Positions 8,419-16,649 of a DNA stretch of 64,000 nt are shown here, piece by piece. Position 1 is the stretch's first letter, and each line of letters begins with the position of its first letter. A program made the translations under genes and the position numbers. Source of the stretch: an uncultured Serinicoccus sp. (GTDB lineage Bacteria > Actinomycetota > Actinomycetes > Actinomycetales > Dermatophilaceae); assembly GCF_947500995.1 (NCBI RefSeq), contig NZ_CANMUA010000005.1:124001-188000 (forward strand), written 5' to 3'. Under the pieces are notes generated by a model, which worked only from the letters and a program-made list of their open reading frames with translations, searched no databases and was not told the DNA's origin.

Positions 8419-9027
8419 ATGCCGACGCGCAAACCCTCCCCCCACGTGGCCCCCGCCCTCGACGCCGCGACCCTCAAGGCGTTCGCCCACCCGCTGCGGC
8501 TACGGATGTACGACTACCTCAAGGACCACGGCGCGGCCACCGCCTCGATGCTGGCCCGGGCCATGGGGGAGAACACCGGGCAGACCAGCTACCACCTGCG
8601 GCAGCTGGAGCGGCACGGGCTCGTCGAGGAGGACACCGCGCGGGGGTCGGCGCGCGAGCGGTGGTGGACCAGCGTCGGCTTCTCCTTCGGCCTCGAGGCG
8701 GTCGCCCAGGACAGCGCCGCCCGCACCGCCGCCCAGACGGTCATGCTGCACCAGATGGAGATGCGCAACGCCCGGGTCCAGGAGTGGATCGCCCGGATGG
8801 AGTCCGAGGACGAGGCGTGGCCCGGCATCGCCACCTCCAACGAGGCCACGGCCATGCTGACCTTCGAGGAGGCGGACGCCCTCGGCGACGCCATCGCCGC
8901 CACGATGACGGAGCACCTGGAGCGGGCGAAGGCCGCGCGCGCCGAGCACGGCGAGGAGGGCGCCCGGCGGGTCAAGCTCTACCAGCTGCTGTTCCCGCTG
9001 CCGCCGGAGGAGCCCCCCGGGGCCTGA
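8419..9027 (+). CDS. ArsR-like winged-helix transcriptional regulator
   Basis: The 202-residue product has an N-terminal winged helix at about 14-80: LKAFAHPLRLRMYDYLKDHGAA-type opening (keywords AHPLRLRMY), TASMLARAMG, then the recognition helix TSYHLRQLERHGLV. The remaining C-terminal part is helical and acidic and may bind a ligand or dimerise. No metal-binding cysteine motif is present, so it is not a classic metal sensor. It is divergent from the MFS exporter gene and probably represses it, responding to an exported compound. The start codon lacks a good Shine-Dalgarno sequence. Confidence 0.85.
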   Translation: MPTRKPSPHVAPALDAATLKAFAHPLRLRMYDYLKDHGAATASMLARAMGENTGQTSYHLRQLERHGLVEEDTARGSARERWWTSVGFSFGLEAVAQDSAARTAAQTVMLHQMEMRNARVQEWIARMESEDEAWPGIATSNEATAMLTFEEADALGDAIAATMTEHLERAKAARAEHGEEGARRVKLYQLLFPLPPEEPPGA

Positions 9028-9034
9028 GCGCGGC

Positions 9035-9418
9035 TCAGCGCAGCGGCAGGTATGCCGTGAGGTCGGCCCGCTGCCCCGACGCCCGCACCGCGCCGCTCGC
9101 CGTCGCCTCGGCCCAGGTGGTCCGCCCGGTCGCCAGCGCGAGCCACGTCTGGGGGTCGGTCTCGACCACGTTGGTCGGGGTCCCGCGCGTGTGCCGCGGT
9201 CCCTCGACGACCTGGGCGGCGGCATACGGCGGGATCCGCACCTCGACCGACCTCCCGGGGGCGCGCTCGACGAGGTCCTCGAGCAGGTAGCGCACGGCGG
9301 TGGCCAGCTGGCTGCGGGAGACCTCCGGCGCGCCGCCCGCTGCGCCGGACTGCGCGGCCTCCCAGGCCGCCAGCGCCTGCTCGCCGGCAGCCGGGTCGAC
9401 CCGACGGCGGGCGGGCAT
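9035..9418 (-). CDS. Sterol carrier family (SCP2-like) protein
   Basis: A 127-residue cytoplasmic protein with the actinobacterial SCP2-like pattern: a variable N-terminal helix, LEDLVERAPGRSVEVRIPPYAAAQ in the middle (keywords VEVRIPPY, AVQ-like VVEGPRHTRGTP), then VVETDPQTWLALATGRTTW and SGQRADLTAYLPL at the end. The family binds hydrophobic ligands; the ligand here is unknown. The ATG overlaps the arcA stop (TGATG), so it is probably translated by coupling from the arcA mRNA. Only seven bases separate its stop from the convergent HTH gene. Confidence 0.85.
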   Translation of the reverse strand: MPARRRVDPAAGEQALAAWEAAQSGAAGGAPEVSRSQLATAVRYLLEDLVERAPGRSVEVRIPPYAAAQVVEGPRHTRGTPTNVVETDPQTWLALATGRTTWAEATASGAVRASGQRADLTAYLPLR

Positions 9419-10659
9419 CAGGTGAGCGGGTCCCGCTCGATCGGGCAGGACATGCAGCGCGGGCCACCCCGCCCCCGCCCCAGCTCGGAGCCGGCGATCT
9501 CCAGCACCTCCACCCCCTGCTCGCGCAGGTAGGCGTTGGTCACCGTGTTGCGCTGGTAGCCGACGACGACCCCGGGCTCGAGCGCGAGCACGTTGCAGCC
9601 GTCGTCCCACTGCTCCCGGGCCGCCGCCCGCGGGTCCTGCTCGGCGGCGAGCACCCGCACCGAGTCCACCCCGAGGCCGTGCGCGACGACCTGCATCATC
9701 TGCTCGGGTTCGTGCCGCTCGATCTCCAGGCGCAGCTCGCCGGTCGCGGCGTCCTGGTCCCCGGCCGTGATGGTCCAGGACGTGAGGTCCGGCAGCCCGG
9801 CGTAGCGGGTGAAGGTCTGCTCGTCGAGCATCGTCATCACCGTGTCGAGGTGCATGACCGCGCGCGCCTTGGGCATGTCCAGCGCGACGACCCGCTCGGC
9901 CTCGCCGGAGGCCAGCAGCCGGCGGGCCAGGCGCTCGACCCCGGTGGCCGTGGTGCGCTCGGAGAGCCCGACGAGGACCATCCCGTTGCCCGGCACGAGG
10001 ATGTCGCCCCCCTCCGCCGTCGCGGGGCCGTCGTCGACGCCGTGGCTCCACCACTGCATACCGGCCTCGGCGAACATCGGGTGGTAGCGGTAGATCGCGT
10101 CGTAGTGCACCGTCTCCCGGCGACGGGCCTTCTTGTGCATCGAGTTGACGGCCACCCCGCCGTAGGCCCACGCGGAGGTGTCGCGGGTGAAGAGGTGGTT
10201 CGGCAGCGGCGCGAGCACCGAGTCGTGCAGACCGAACTGGTCGATGACCACCGAGCTCGGGCTGCCGATGCGCTCCAGCACCTCGGCCTTGGTGATGCCG
10301 CCGATGAGGTGGGTGGTGAGCTCGGCGTCGTCCATCCCGTCGAACATCGCGCGCAGGTCCTCGGCCGCCTGGGGGCCGACGTGCCGCTCGTCCAGCGAGT
10401 GGGCGAGGACGTGGGCGCGGGCCTCGGGCACGGCGAGCGCCTCGCGCAGCAGGGTGTCGAAGTGGTGCACCGTCACCCCGCGCTCGCGCATGACCTGCAC
10501 GAAGTAGTCGTGCTCCTCCTGCGCCTTCTCCACCCAGAGGATCTCGTCGAAGAGGTAGCGCTCCTTGTTGTCGGGGGTCAGCCGGTGCATCTCCAGCCCG
10601 GGCCGGTGCACGATGACCTGACGCAGGCGGCCGACCTCGGATCCGACGTGGAACGGCAT
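9418..10659 (-). CDS. arcA: Arginine deiminase ArcA
   Basis: ArcA hydrolyses arginine to citrulline and ammonia. The 413-residue protein carries the family landmarks: [21 protein letters not shown] at the N-terminus (keywords EVGRLR, HRPG), LFTRDTSAW near 165, HLDTVMTML, and the nucleophilic cysteine in the C-terminal CMSCPIERD at about 402-410. The ATG at 10659 has GAAAGGAC upstream; an extended frame beyond it runs antisense through the SRP RNA gene and is rejected. arcB and arcC are absent nearby, so ATP production by the deiminase pathway would need distant genes; a role in acid or nitrogen metabolism is equally possible. Confidence 0.95.
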   Translation of the reverse strand: MPFHVGSEVGRLRQVIVHRPGLEMHRLTPDNKERYLFDEILWVEKAQEEHDYFVQVMRERGVTVHHFDTLLREALAVPEARAHVLAHSLDERHVGPQAAEDLRAMFDGMDDAELTTHLIGGITKAEVLERIGSPSSVVIDQFGLHDSVLAPLPNHLFTRDTSAWAYGGVAVNSMHKKARRRETVHYDAIYRYHPMFAEAGMQWWSHGVDDGPATAEGGDILVPGNGMVLVGLSERTTATGVERLARRLLASGEAERVVALDMPKARAVMHLDTVMTMLDEQTFTRYAGLPDLTSWTITAGDQDAATGELRLEIERHEPEQMMQVVAHGLGVDSVRVLAAEQDPRAAAREQWDDGCNVLALEPGVVVGYQRNTVTNAYLREQGVEVLEIAGSELGRGRGGPRCMSCPIERDPLT

Positions 10660-10738
10660 GGCGTGTCCTTTCGCAGGGGTGCGGACATCCTGCCACGTGG
10701 GAGGGAGGCAGCGGGCGCGACGGCAGCAGGGTATGAAG

Positions 10739-10826
10739 AACCCCTCGCGCACCTGGAAGAGCCCGATTGCCCTTGCTGCATTCCTGCCCTGGGGGAGTTC
10801 ACCGAGGTACCACCGCACGAGGGGTC
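10739..10826 (-). ncRNA. ffs: Signal recognition particle RNA, small bacterial type
   Basis: On the minus strand the region contains the conserved SRP core, including CAGGGCAGGAATGCAGCAAGGGCAA (key parts GGAA tetraloop side and AGCAAGG) within a long hairpin. The terminal arms ACCCCTCGTGC near 10815-10825 and GCGCGAGGGGTT near 10739-10750 pair to close the helix. SRP RNA binds Ffh to target membrane proteins. Ends are set from the pairing and are approximate. It lies between arcA and tRNA-Ser, with no protein gene overlapping it. Confidence 0.88.
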
Positions 10827-10916
10827 CGGCGACCAGTCTAGGTGCTCGGCCGAGACTGTCCAAGACGGCCCGCGCGCGCAGGCTGCACGGGTGGGTGGAA
10901 GGCCCGGGTATGCGGA

Positions 10917-10953
10917 AGGCCCCGGTCACCGGTGGAACGGTGGCCCGGGGCCT
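10917..10953 (-). terminator. Terminator hairpin after tRNA-Ser(GGA)
   Basis: AGGCCCCGG at 10917-10925 pairs with CCGGGGCCT at 10945-10953, with a further inner CACC/GGTG pairing. It begins eight bases downstream of the encoded CCA end of the minus-strand tRNA. Confidence 0.65.
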
Positions 10954-10960
10954 CGCCGAC

Positions 10961-11048
10961 TGGCGGAGGATGGGGGATTTGAACCCCCGAGGGTTTTATC
11001 CCAACACGATTTCCAATCGTGCGCACTAGGCCGCTATGCGAATCCTCC
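10961..11048 (-). tRNA. tRNA-Ser(GGA), CCA encoded
   Basis: The minus strand folds as a class II tRNA: acceptor GGAGGAT paired with ATCCTCC, discriminator G and encoded CCA at 10963-10961, anticodon arm CACGATT-GGA-AATCGTG, and a long variable arm. It decodes UCC and UCU. A TATCCT box at 11056-11061 lies seven bases upstream of the mature 5' end. Confidence 0.95.
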
Positions 11049-11087
11049 GCGCAGCAGGATACCCGAGGCGGTCCGGGCGGCCCAAAC

Positions 11088-11165
11088 GCGCGTCCGGTGC
11101 GGGCTGAGCGCGCGTCCGGTGCGGGCTGAGCGCGCGTCCGGTGCGGGCTGAGCGCGCGTCCGGTG
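11088..11165 (-). repeat. 22-bp tandem array, four units (family A)
   Basis: GCGCGTCCGGTG (the core on the minus strand) starts at 11088, 11110, 11132 and 11154, an exact 22-bp period with an invariant ten-base linker. The array begins three bases beyond the stop codon of the minus-strand HerA-like gene and lies upstream of tRNA-Ser(GGA). The core CACCGGACGCGC is thus on the sense strand of the HerA-like mRNA. Confidence 0.9.
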
Positions 11166-11168
11166 CGG

Positions 11169-12773
11169 TCAGCGGCGGCGGGTGCCGAAGACCGAGCGGG
11201 TGATCTCCCGCCCGATGACGGTGCCGGCCGAGCGGAGCATCGAGCGGAACGCGCCGGAGGAGACGACCTGCTCGAGCACGCCCCCGTCCGGGTCCTGCCG
11301 TCCCCCACCGCCCGAGCCGCGACGTCCTCCGCCGGCCGGACCGGGGGCAGCCTCCCGGCTCGCCCGCGTCCGCGCCTCGGCGGCCTCCTGCTCCTGCGCC
11401 GCCCGGGTCGCCGCCTCCATCCGCGCGGCGAGCATCTCGTGCGCGGACTCGCGGTCGAGAGCCTCGGCATACCGGCCGGACAGGGAGGACCCGGCCACCA
11501 GCGCCCGCACGACCTCCTCCTCCGAGGGCCCGATCCGGGCCTGCGGCGCCCGGAGCACGGTGCGCGCGACCGGGGTCGGCGCGCCCTCCTCGGAGAGGAC
11601 GGTGACGACCGCCTCGCCGGTCCGCAGCGAGGTCAGGACCTCGCCCAGGTCGTAGTCGCTGGTGGGGAAGGTCGACACGGTCGCCTTGAGCGCCTTGGCG
11701 TCGTTGGGGGTGTGGGCGCGCAGCGCGTGCTGCACCCGGTTGCCCAGCTGCGCCAGGACGGCGTCCGGCACGTCCGTGGGGGTCTGCGTGACGAAGAAGA
11801 CCCCGACCCCCTTGGAGCGGATGAGGCGCACCGCCTGCTCGACGGCGTCGAGGAAGGCGTCGGAGGCATCGCCGAAGAGCAGGTGCGCCTCGTCGAGGAC
11901 GAAGACGAGCGTCGGCTTCTCCGGATCGCCCACCTCGGGCAGGTCCTGGAAGAGCTCGGCCAGCAGCCACATGAGGAAGGTGGAGAAGAGCACCGGCCGG
12001 TCCTGCACCCCGGGCAGCTCGAGCAGCGTGATGACACCTGCCCCGTCGGCGGTCGTGCGCAGCAGGTCGGCGGTCTCGAACTCCGGCTCGCCGAAGAAGA
12101 CGTCTCCCCCGGCCGCGGACAGGCCGATGAGCTCGCGCAGGATCACGCCGGCCGTCGACGTCGCGATGCCGCCGAGCCCCTTGAGGTCCGCCCGACCCTC
12201 GTCGGAGATGAGGTGCTGGATGACGGCGACGAGGTCCTTGAGGTCCAGCAGCGCGAGCCCCTGCTGGTCGGCCCAGTAGAAGATGAGGCCCAGGCTGGAT
12301 TCCTGGGTCTGGTTGAGGCCGAGCACCTTCGACAGCAGCGTCGGCCCGAAGCCGGTGACCGTGGCCCGCACCGGGTTCCCCACGCCGTGCCCGCCGAGGT
12401 TGAGCAGCTCGACCGGGTAGGCCTTCGCCTCCCACTCCTGGGCGAGGCCGCTCATCCGCTCCTCGACCTTGCCGCCGCCCTCGGCAGGGGTCGCCAACCC
12501 GGTGAGGTCGCCCTTGACGTCCGCGAGGAAGACCGGCACGCCGGAGTCCGAGAGCTGCTCGGCGAGCACCTGGAGGGTGACCGTCTTGCCGGTGCCGGTC
12601 GCCCCGGCGACCAGTCCGTGCCGGTTCATCGACCCCAGCGGCAGCCGGACGACCGCCTCGCTCGCCACGGCCTCCCCGTCGGTGCCGACCGCGCCGCCCA
12701 GCGTGATGCTCGGCCCGGCGAAGGCGTACGCCTCCCGGATCCGGTCGACCTGGCTGCTGCTCTGCTCGCTCAC
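11169..12773 (-). CDS. HerA-like FtsK/TraG-fold ATPase (DUF853 family)
   Basis: The 534-residue protein has a Walker A GATGTGKT at 57-64, a Walker B LVFVLDEAHLLF near 285-296, and the SKGVGVFFVTQTPTDVP segment that follows in HerA-like helicases (keywords GVGVFFVTQ). The C-terminal 100 residues are Ala/Arg/Gly-rich and end in SVFGTRRR. DUF853 proteins are common in actinobacteria; a role in DNA processing is inferred from the HerA resemblance, and no NurA nuclease is adjacent. The GTG at 12773 lies 7 nt from a TAGAGT box without Shine-Dalgarno, and this box overlaps the -10 of the divergent gene at 12798. Confidence 0.85.
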   Translation of the reverse strand: MSEQSSSQVDRIREAYAFAGPSITLGGAVGTDGEAVASEAVVRLPLGSMNRHGLVAGATGTGKTVTLQVLAEQLSDSGVPVFLADVKGDLTGLATPAEGGGKVEERMSGLAQEWEAKAYPVELLNLGGHGVGNPVRATVTGFGPTLLSKVLGLNQTQESSLGLIFYWADQQGLALLDLKDLVAVIQHLISDEGRADLKGLGGIATSTAGVILRELIGLSAAGGDVFFGEPEFETADLLRTTADGAGVITLLELPGVQDRPVLFSTFLMWLLAELFQDLPEVGDPEKPTLVFVLDEAHLLFGDASDAFLDAVEQAVRLIRSKGVGVFFVTQTPTDVPDAVLAQLGNRVQHALRAHTPNDAKALKATVSTFPTSDYDLGEVLTSLRTGEAVVTVLSEEGAPTPVARTVLRAPQARIGPSEEEVVRALVAGSSLSGRYAEALDRESAHEMLAARMEAATRAAQEQEAAEARTRASREAAPGPAGGGRRGSGGGGRQDPDGGVLEQVVSSGAFRSMLRSAGTVIGREITRSVFGTRRR

Positions 12774-12780
12774 GCACCAG

Positions 12781-12790
12781 ACTCTAGACT
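12781..12790. promoter_or_regulatory. Overlapping divergent -10 boxes (HerA-like / 103-aa gene)
   Basis: The ten bases ACTCTAGACT contain TAGACT on the plus strand (12785-12790) and TAGAGT on the minus strand (12786-12781), sharing the TA at 12785-12786. Each box is exactly 7 nt from the start codon it faces (12798 plus, 12773 minus). This looks like a bidirectional promoter for two leaderless mRNAs. Confidence 0.6.
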
Positions 12791-12797
12791 GCGCGGC

Positions 12798-13109
12798 ATG
12801 ATCTTCAAGGGCGTCGGGGACGAGCAGCCCTACCCCCCGCACGGCCTGGACGAGCCCGGCGACTGGGCGCACCTCCCCCCGCGGATGCTGCGGCTGGACG
12901 ACCTGGTGACGACGCGCTCGCAGCTGGACCTGAGGGCCCTGCTGTCCTCCGACTCCACCTTCTACGGCGACATCTTCTGCCACGTGGTCCGCTGGCGGGG
13001 CACCCTCTACCTCGAGGACGGACTGCACCGTGCCCTGCGGGCGGCGCTGCAGGGCCGACCCGCCGTCCACGGGCGTGTCCTCGACCTCGACGGCACGGCG
13101 ACTCGCTAG
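12798..13109 (+). CDS. Conserved actinobacterial protein, annotated elsewhere as VapB-type antitoxin
   Basis: A 103-residue protein beginning MIFKGVGDEQPYPPHGL, with RLDDLVTTRSQLDLRAL and a C-terminal VVRWRGTLYLEDGLHRALRAAL. Proteins like this are often labelled type II antitoxin of the VapB family, but no PIN toxin gene is adjacent and the LEDGLHRALRAAL segment resembles ParB-like folds, so I regard that label as weak. It is followed by the LytR_C and SRPBCC genes on the same strand. The ATG is leaderless by position (TAGACT box 7 nt upstream). Function unknown. Confidence 0.75.
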   Translation: MIFKGVGDEQPYPPHGLDEPGDWAHLPPRMLRLDDLVTTRSQLDLRALLSSDSTFYGDIFCHVVRWRGTLYLEDGLHRALRAALQGRPAVHGRVLDLDGTATR

Positions 13110-13137
13110 CCTGCTGCCCTTCGGGAAGGACTTCTGC

Positions 13138-13656
13138 GTGGGATACGTGCGCACCGCCGGCATGTCGACGGCCGCCCGCCGGGCACGTCGTCGCGCCGCC
13201 ATGGTCATGGCGGCGCTGCTCGGCGTGCTCGTGCTGGCCCTGGTCCTGGCGATGGCCTCCATGCAGGGCTGGTTCGGCATGGGTGGGGACACCGACGAGG
13301 CACCGGCGACGGTCGCGGCGCCGACCCCCACGCTGGTCGCGGAGGACGTCGTCGTCAACGTCTTCAACTCCACGGGCGTCGCAGGGCTGGCCGGACGGGC
13401 GAGCGAGGGCCTGCAGGCGCGGGGGTTCACGGTCGACGGGGTGGACAACTCCGGCGCCGACCTCGAGGGTCCGGGCCAGATCATCCACGGCCCCTCCGGC
13501 CTGGAGGGGGCCCAGCTGCTGGCCGAGGCGCTGCCCCAGGAGGTCGAACTGGTGCAGGACGAGCGGGAGGACGCGACGCTGGACCTCGTGCTGGGTGACG
13601 CCTGGGAGGACCTGCCCGCACCCGAGGAGCCCGAGCCGACGGGGGACGGTCGATGA
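13138..13656 (+). CDS. Membrane-anchored LytR_C domain protein
   Basis: A 172-residue protein with a short cytoplasmic N-terminus, one membrane helix at about 20-43 (MVMAALLGVLVLALVLAMAS) and an extracellular LytR_C-type domain (DVVVNVFNSTGVAGLAGRA, keywords VNVFNST). The tail is acidic. Such domains accompany LytR-CpsA-Psr ligases that attach glycopolymers to the wall. I chose the GTG at 13138 because GGAAGGAC lies just upstream; the open frame reaches further back but into the preceding gene. Its stop overlaps the next gene's start by ATGA. Confidence 0.85.
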   Translation: MGYVRTAGMSTAARRARRRAAMVMAALLGVLVLALVLAMASMQGWFGMGGDTDEAPATVAAPTPTLVAEDVVVNVFNSTGVAGLAGRASEGLQARGFTVDGVDNSGADLEGPGQIIHGPSGLEGAQLLAEALPQEVELVQDEREDATLDLVLGDAWEDLPAPEEPEPTGDGR

Positions 13657-14132
13657 GCGCGCAGCACGAGGTCCGCGTCGAGCGCCGGGTCGAGGCCCCG
13701 GCCGGCGCGGTCTGGGAGGTCATCACCGACCTCGACCACGCGCAGGAGCGCCTCTCCCAGGTCACCGACCTGCACGTCATCACCCCCGGCCCGTATGCCA
13801 TCGGCACCGGCTGGCGGGAGACGCGCCGGATGATGGGAGCCTCGGACACCCAGGAGATCTGGGTGGTGGACAACGACCCCGAGCGGCGCACCGAGACCGA
13901 GGCGCGCTCCGGCAACACCACCTACCGCACCGTGATGACGCTCGAGCCGCTGGCGGAGGCCGACGCCACGCTGCTCTCCGTGCACTTCAGCGCCAGCACG
14001 CCGGACCCCCGGGCCCTGCAGCGCCTGGCGCTGCGGGTCGTCGGCCCGCTCGGGCTCAAGCTGACCGAGAAGGCCCTGCGCACCGAGCTCGACGACATCG
14101 CGACCGCCGCTCAGGAGCTCCACGCCCGCTGA
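13653..14132 (+). CDS. SRPBCC (START-like) family protein
   Basis: A 159-residue cytoplasmic protein with the polyketide-cyclase/START-like pattern: VRVERRVEAPAGAVWEVITDLDHAQERL at the start (keywords APAGAVWEVITDL), GTGWRETRRM in the middle, and LKLTEKALRTELDDIATAAQE forming the closing long helix. Such proteins bind hydrophobic ligands; the ligand is unknown. The start codon overlaps the LytR_C gene stop, so the two are translationally coupled. Confidence 0.85.
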   Translation: MSAQHEVRVERRVEAPAGAVWEVITDLDHAQERLSQVTDLHVITPGPYAIGTGWRETRRMMGASDTQEIWVVDNDPERRTETEARSGNTTYRTVMTLEPLAEADATLLSVHFSASTPDPRALQRLALRVVGPLGLKLTEKALRTELDDIATAAQELHAR

Positions 14133-14175
14133 GCCCGCCTGTGGACAACCTCGGCGGGGCCGCCCCGGTCAGCCC

Positions 14176-14181
14176 TAGGTT
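14176..14181 (+). promoter_or_regulatory. Probable -10 box, leaderless start of DUF4190 gene
   Basis: TAGGTT ends 6 nt before the ATG at 14188; no Shine-Dalgarno sequence is present. Confidence 0.5.
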
Positions 14182-14187
14182 CGGTCC

Positions 14188-14601
14188 ATGGACCACCTCG
14201 GAGCACCACCGCCGACCCCGCACCACCCGCCGGCCCGCGGGCCGACCCTCCACCCCCCGGAGGACCGCCGGGCGGGAGCGCCGCCCGACCCCGGCTCCCC
14301 CTGGGGGCCACCACCACCCCGGGGCGACCCGTGGGGCCCGCCGGGCTACCAGCACCCGCGGGGCACCTCGGCCCTGGTCCTCGGGCTGCTGAGCGTGACC
14401 GTCCTCACCCCGCTCGGGCCGTTCGCCTGGGCGATGTCGCGCCGGGCGCTGCGGGAGGTGGACGCCGCCCCGGTCGTGGTCACCAACCGGGGACAGCTGG
14501 TCGCCGCCCAGGCCATGGGGGTCGTGGCGACCGCCCTCCTCGCCGTCATGGTCGTGACCGTCGTGGCCGCGGTGCTGGGGGTGCTGCTCCTCGGGCTCTG
14601 A
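14188..14601 (+). CDS. DUF4190-type membrane protein with proline-rich N-terminus
   Basis: The 137-residue product has 58 Pro/Gly/His-rich residues, then a membrane helix beginning TSALVLGLLSVTVLTPLG, a basic loop RRALREVDA and a second helix group ending in GVLLLGL. This is the DUF4190 layout. A paralogue sharing ALVLGxLSV and LREVD is encoded at 16769-17161, so the pair brackets the CWB2-toroid gene. Probably a cytoplasmic-membrane protein of the envelope cluster; no function is known. Confidence 0.8.
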   Translation: MDHLGAPPPTPHHPPARGPTLHPPEDRRAGAPPDPGSPWGPPPPRGDPWGPPGYQHPRGTSALVLGLLSVTVLTPLGPFAWAMSRRALREVDAAPVVVTNRGQLVAAQAMGVVATALLAVMVVTVVAAVLGVLLLGL

Positions 14602-14618
14602 CGCCCGGCCCGGTGCGC

Positions 14619-16580
14619 CTACCGGCCGGTGTCGACGAGCCGCACCTGCTGCAGCGCCCCGGGCTGGATCGCCGCCGGGCCGCCGAACGCGCCGACGTAG
14701 TCCGGCCGGCGCAGCTCCAGGCTCTGCCGGGTCTGGGTGGGCAGCCCGTCGGGGCGCACGAGCAGCATGGGGCTGCCGACCTGGCCGGCGAGCGCGCCGC
14801 CGGCCAGGGCGTCCGGCCAGTTGCGGCCGGTGGCGACGAAGGCCATCTCCTGCGCGGCGGGGATGCGCTGCGCGACCCGGGAGGCGACGGCATACCGGTC
14901 CTTGCCGTCGAGCCGTCGGATGGAGGGCGCCGAGGCGCCGCCGAGGCCCCTGCGCAGCTGGGTGATCACGTCGCCGGACACGGCACCGCTGCCACCGAGC
15001 ACGACGACCTCGTCCGGCCGCAGGTAGCGCAGGGCGTCCATCACCGGGGCCGGCACCTCGCCGTGCTTGGTGAGCAGCAACGGTGCGCCCTCGTAGGCCG
15101 CGGCCGCGCCGCCGGTGAGGCCGTCCGGCCAGTTCTGCCCGGTCGCCAGGTAGGCCGTGGACCCGCCCTGCTCCCAGAAGGAGGAGGCGACCGCGCCCGA
15201 GACGGCGTAGCGGTCGGCCCCCGTGACGCGCTCGACCCCGTCGGCGTAGCGCAGGAGCTCGTCGGCCACCCCCTTGGTCACCGCGCCGGTGCCGCCGAGC
15301 ACGACGATCCGGCGCGGCTCCAGGGCCTTCAGGGCGCGCACCGTCGAGCCCGGCAGGCTGGCCTTCTTGGTGAGCAGGACGGGGCCGCCCACGAGGCCCG
15401 CGAGCGCGGAGCCGGACAGCGCGTCGGGGAAGTTCTGGCCGGAGACGACGACGACCGTGTCCGCGCCGTCGGCCCAGGACGCGGCGATGTTGGCGGCGAC
15501 GGCGTAGCGATCGGTACCGCTGATGCGCTCGACGACGGAGTGGCGCTGGTAGCCGGTCGCCGCGGCGGCGTCGGTGGTCAGCGAGCGCCCCGACCACGCG
15601 AGGACCGTGAGGGCGGTCGCCCAGACGTCCCCGTCGGCGTGCTCGAAGAACTCGGGCAGCGCCCCGTCGGCGTGCTGCTGCTGCAGCAGCCAGGTCATGG
15701 TGACGTCGCGCCGCGCCGGCTCGTCGGCGTCGGTCCCGGCCATGGCGAAGCTCTGCTGGGCCAGCGCGTTGACCCCGACGGGCAGGTCCTCGGCGAGCAC
15801 CGGCGCGTCGCCCCGGGAGAGCGCGAGGTAGTCGCGGGCGCCGAGCCCGGTCACCCGGGCCCTGCGCATGCTGTCCACGCCGGCCATGGCCTGGGGCGTG
15901 ACCGCGGTGGACCACGCCTCGACCCCGCCCCCGGACCTGATGCCCGCGGTCGTCGGGTCGGCCGCCGCGGCGACGGCGTCGACGGCGGCCTGGGGGACGG
16001 TGCCGCCGCTGCGCTTCAGGCCCATGACGCAGATGCCGGTGACGAAGACCCAGTCGTCGCCGCACCGCCCGTCGGCCAGCTCGGTCCGCAGGGCGGCCAC
16101 GAGGTCGACACCACCGAACGACCGCGGGTTGCGGCCGGCGACGTCGACCGCGATCGCGGTGAGGCCGAGGACCACGGGATCGGCCGCTGCCGTGGGGGCG
16201 CGCCGCTCCAGCTGGCCGGTGAGGCGCTGCAGGTCGCCCGCGTGCTCCGGACCGGCCGCACCCAGCGCGATGACGGCCAGGGCGAGCCCGTCGGTCGTCA
16301 TCCGGCCGGTGCCGGCCTGGGCGGCGAGCCAGACGGCACCGCGGTCGGCGGCGGCCGCCAGGTCGGCCGCGCGCACGGCGGCCGGGGCGTCGTGAGGCGT
16401 CGACGCGGCCGTCGACTCCTCCCCCGGGGCGGTCACCTCGACGGCGGGCGCCGCCGGGAGGGTCAGCGCCCCGGGGCGGCTCTCCTCCGTCGGGGGCTCG
16501 GCGAGCGCCACGAGCGGGGAGGCCAGCAGGCCCGCGGCGAGCGCCGTGGTGAGGGTACGGCGCAGGGGACGACGGAGCAT
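14619..16580 (-). CDS. Secreted protein: prenyltransferase-like toroid plus three CWB2 repeats
   Basis: The 653-residue product has a signal peptide (MLRRPLRRTLTTALAAGLLA, cleavage near VALA-EPP at 27). Residues about 65-335 show helical-toroid repeats like those of the terpenoid cyclase/prenyltransferase fold (DRGAVWLAAQ, TTDGLALAVIALGA, DVWATALTVLAWSG). From about 346 three CWB2 units follow, each opening with DRYAV (SGTDRYAVA, TGADRYAVS, DGKDRYAVA) and carrying NxPD(A/G)L. The fusion suggests a wall-bound protein with a protein- or ligand-binding head. The gene points the opposite way to its neighbours. A TATGCT box at 16663-16668 on the minus strand may be the -10, giving a leader of about 77 nt. 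Confidence 0.85.
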   Translation of the reverse strand: MLRRPLRRTLTTALAAGLLASPLVALAEPPTEESRPGALTLPAAPAVEVTAPGEESTAASTPHDAPAAVRAADLAAAADRGAVWLAAQAGTGRMTTDGLALAVIALGAAGPEHAGDLQRLTGQLERRAPTAAADPVVLGLTAIAVDVAGRNPRSFGGVDLVAALRTELADGRCGDDWVFVTGICVMGLKRSGGTVPQAAVDAVAAAADPTTAGIRSGGGVEAWSTAVTPQAMAGVDSMRRARVTGLGARDYLALSRGDAPVLAEDLPVGVNALAQQSFAMAGTDADEPARRDVTMTWLLQQQHADGALPEFFEHADGDVWATALTVLAWSGRSLTTDAAAATGYQRHSVVERISGTDRYAVAANIAASWADGADTVVVVSGQNFPDALSGSALAGLVGGPVLLTKKASLPGSTVRALKALEPRRIVVLGGTGAVTKGVADELLRYADGVERVTGADRYAVSGAVASSFWEQGGSTAYLATGQNWPDGLTGGAAAAYEGAPLLLTKHGEVPAPVMDALRYLRPDEVVVLGGSGAVSGDVITQLRRGLGGASAPSIRRLDGKDRYAVASRVAQRIPAAQEMAFVATGRNWPDALAGGALAGQVGSPMLLVRPDGLPTQTRQSLELRRPDYVGAFGGPAAIQPGALQQVRLVDTGR

Positions 16581-16592
16581 GGTGGCTCACTT

Positions 16593-16649
16593 CCGGGGAC
16601 GAGACATCCGGCCCTCGGGGACGTGGAGGGCGACCCTCCGGGGACGAGA
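16593..16649. repeat. Short direct repeats in the CWB2-toroid leader
   Basis: CCGGGGACGAGA occurs at 16593-16604 and 16638-16649, with a degenerate copy (CGGGGACGTGGA) between them, giving GGGGAC spacings of 22 and 23 bp. The repeats lie in the leader between the TATGCT box and the start codon at 16580. They do not share the family A core. Confidence 0.55.

Noticed and set aside
10578-10802. Open frame overlapping the SRP RNA
   Set aside because: Its sequence is low quality, crosses the conserved ffs core and the arcA 5' end, and has no family resemblance.
12798-13109. Toxin-antitoxin pair at the VapB-like gene
   Set aside because: No PIN-domain toxin gene is adjacent; the following genes are LytR_C and SRPBCC proteins.
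11169-14123. Long minus-strand open frame extending the HerA-like gene upstream
   Set aside because: It runs antisense through four clear plus-strand genes (12798-14132). The leaderless GTG at 12773 with its -10 box is better supported.
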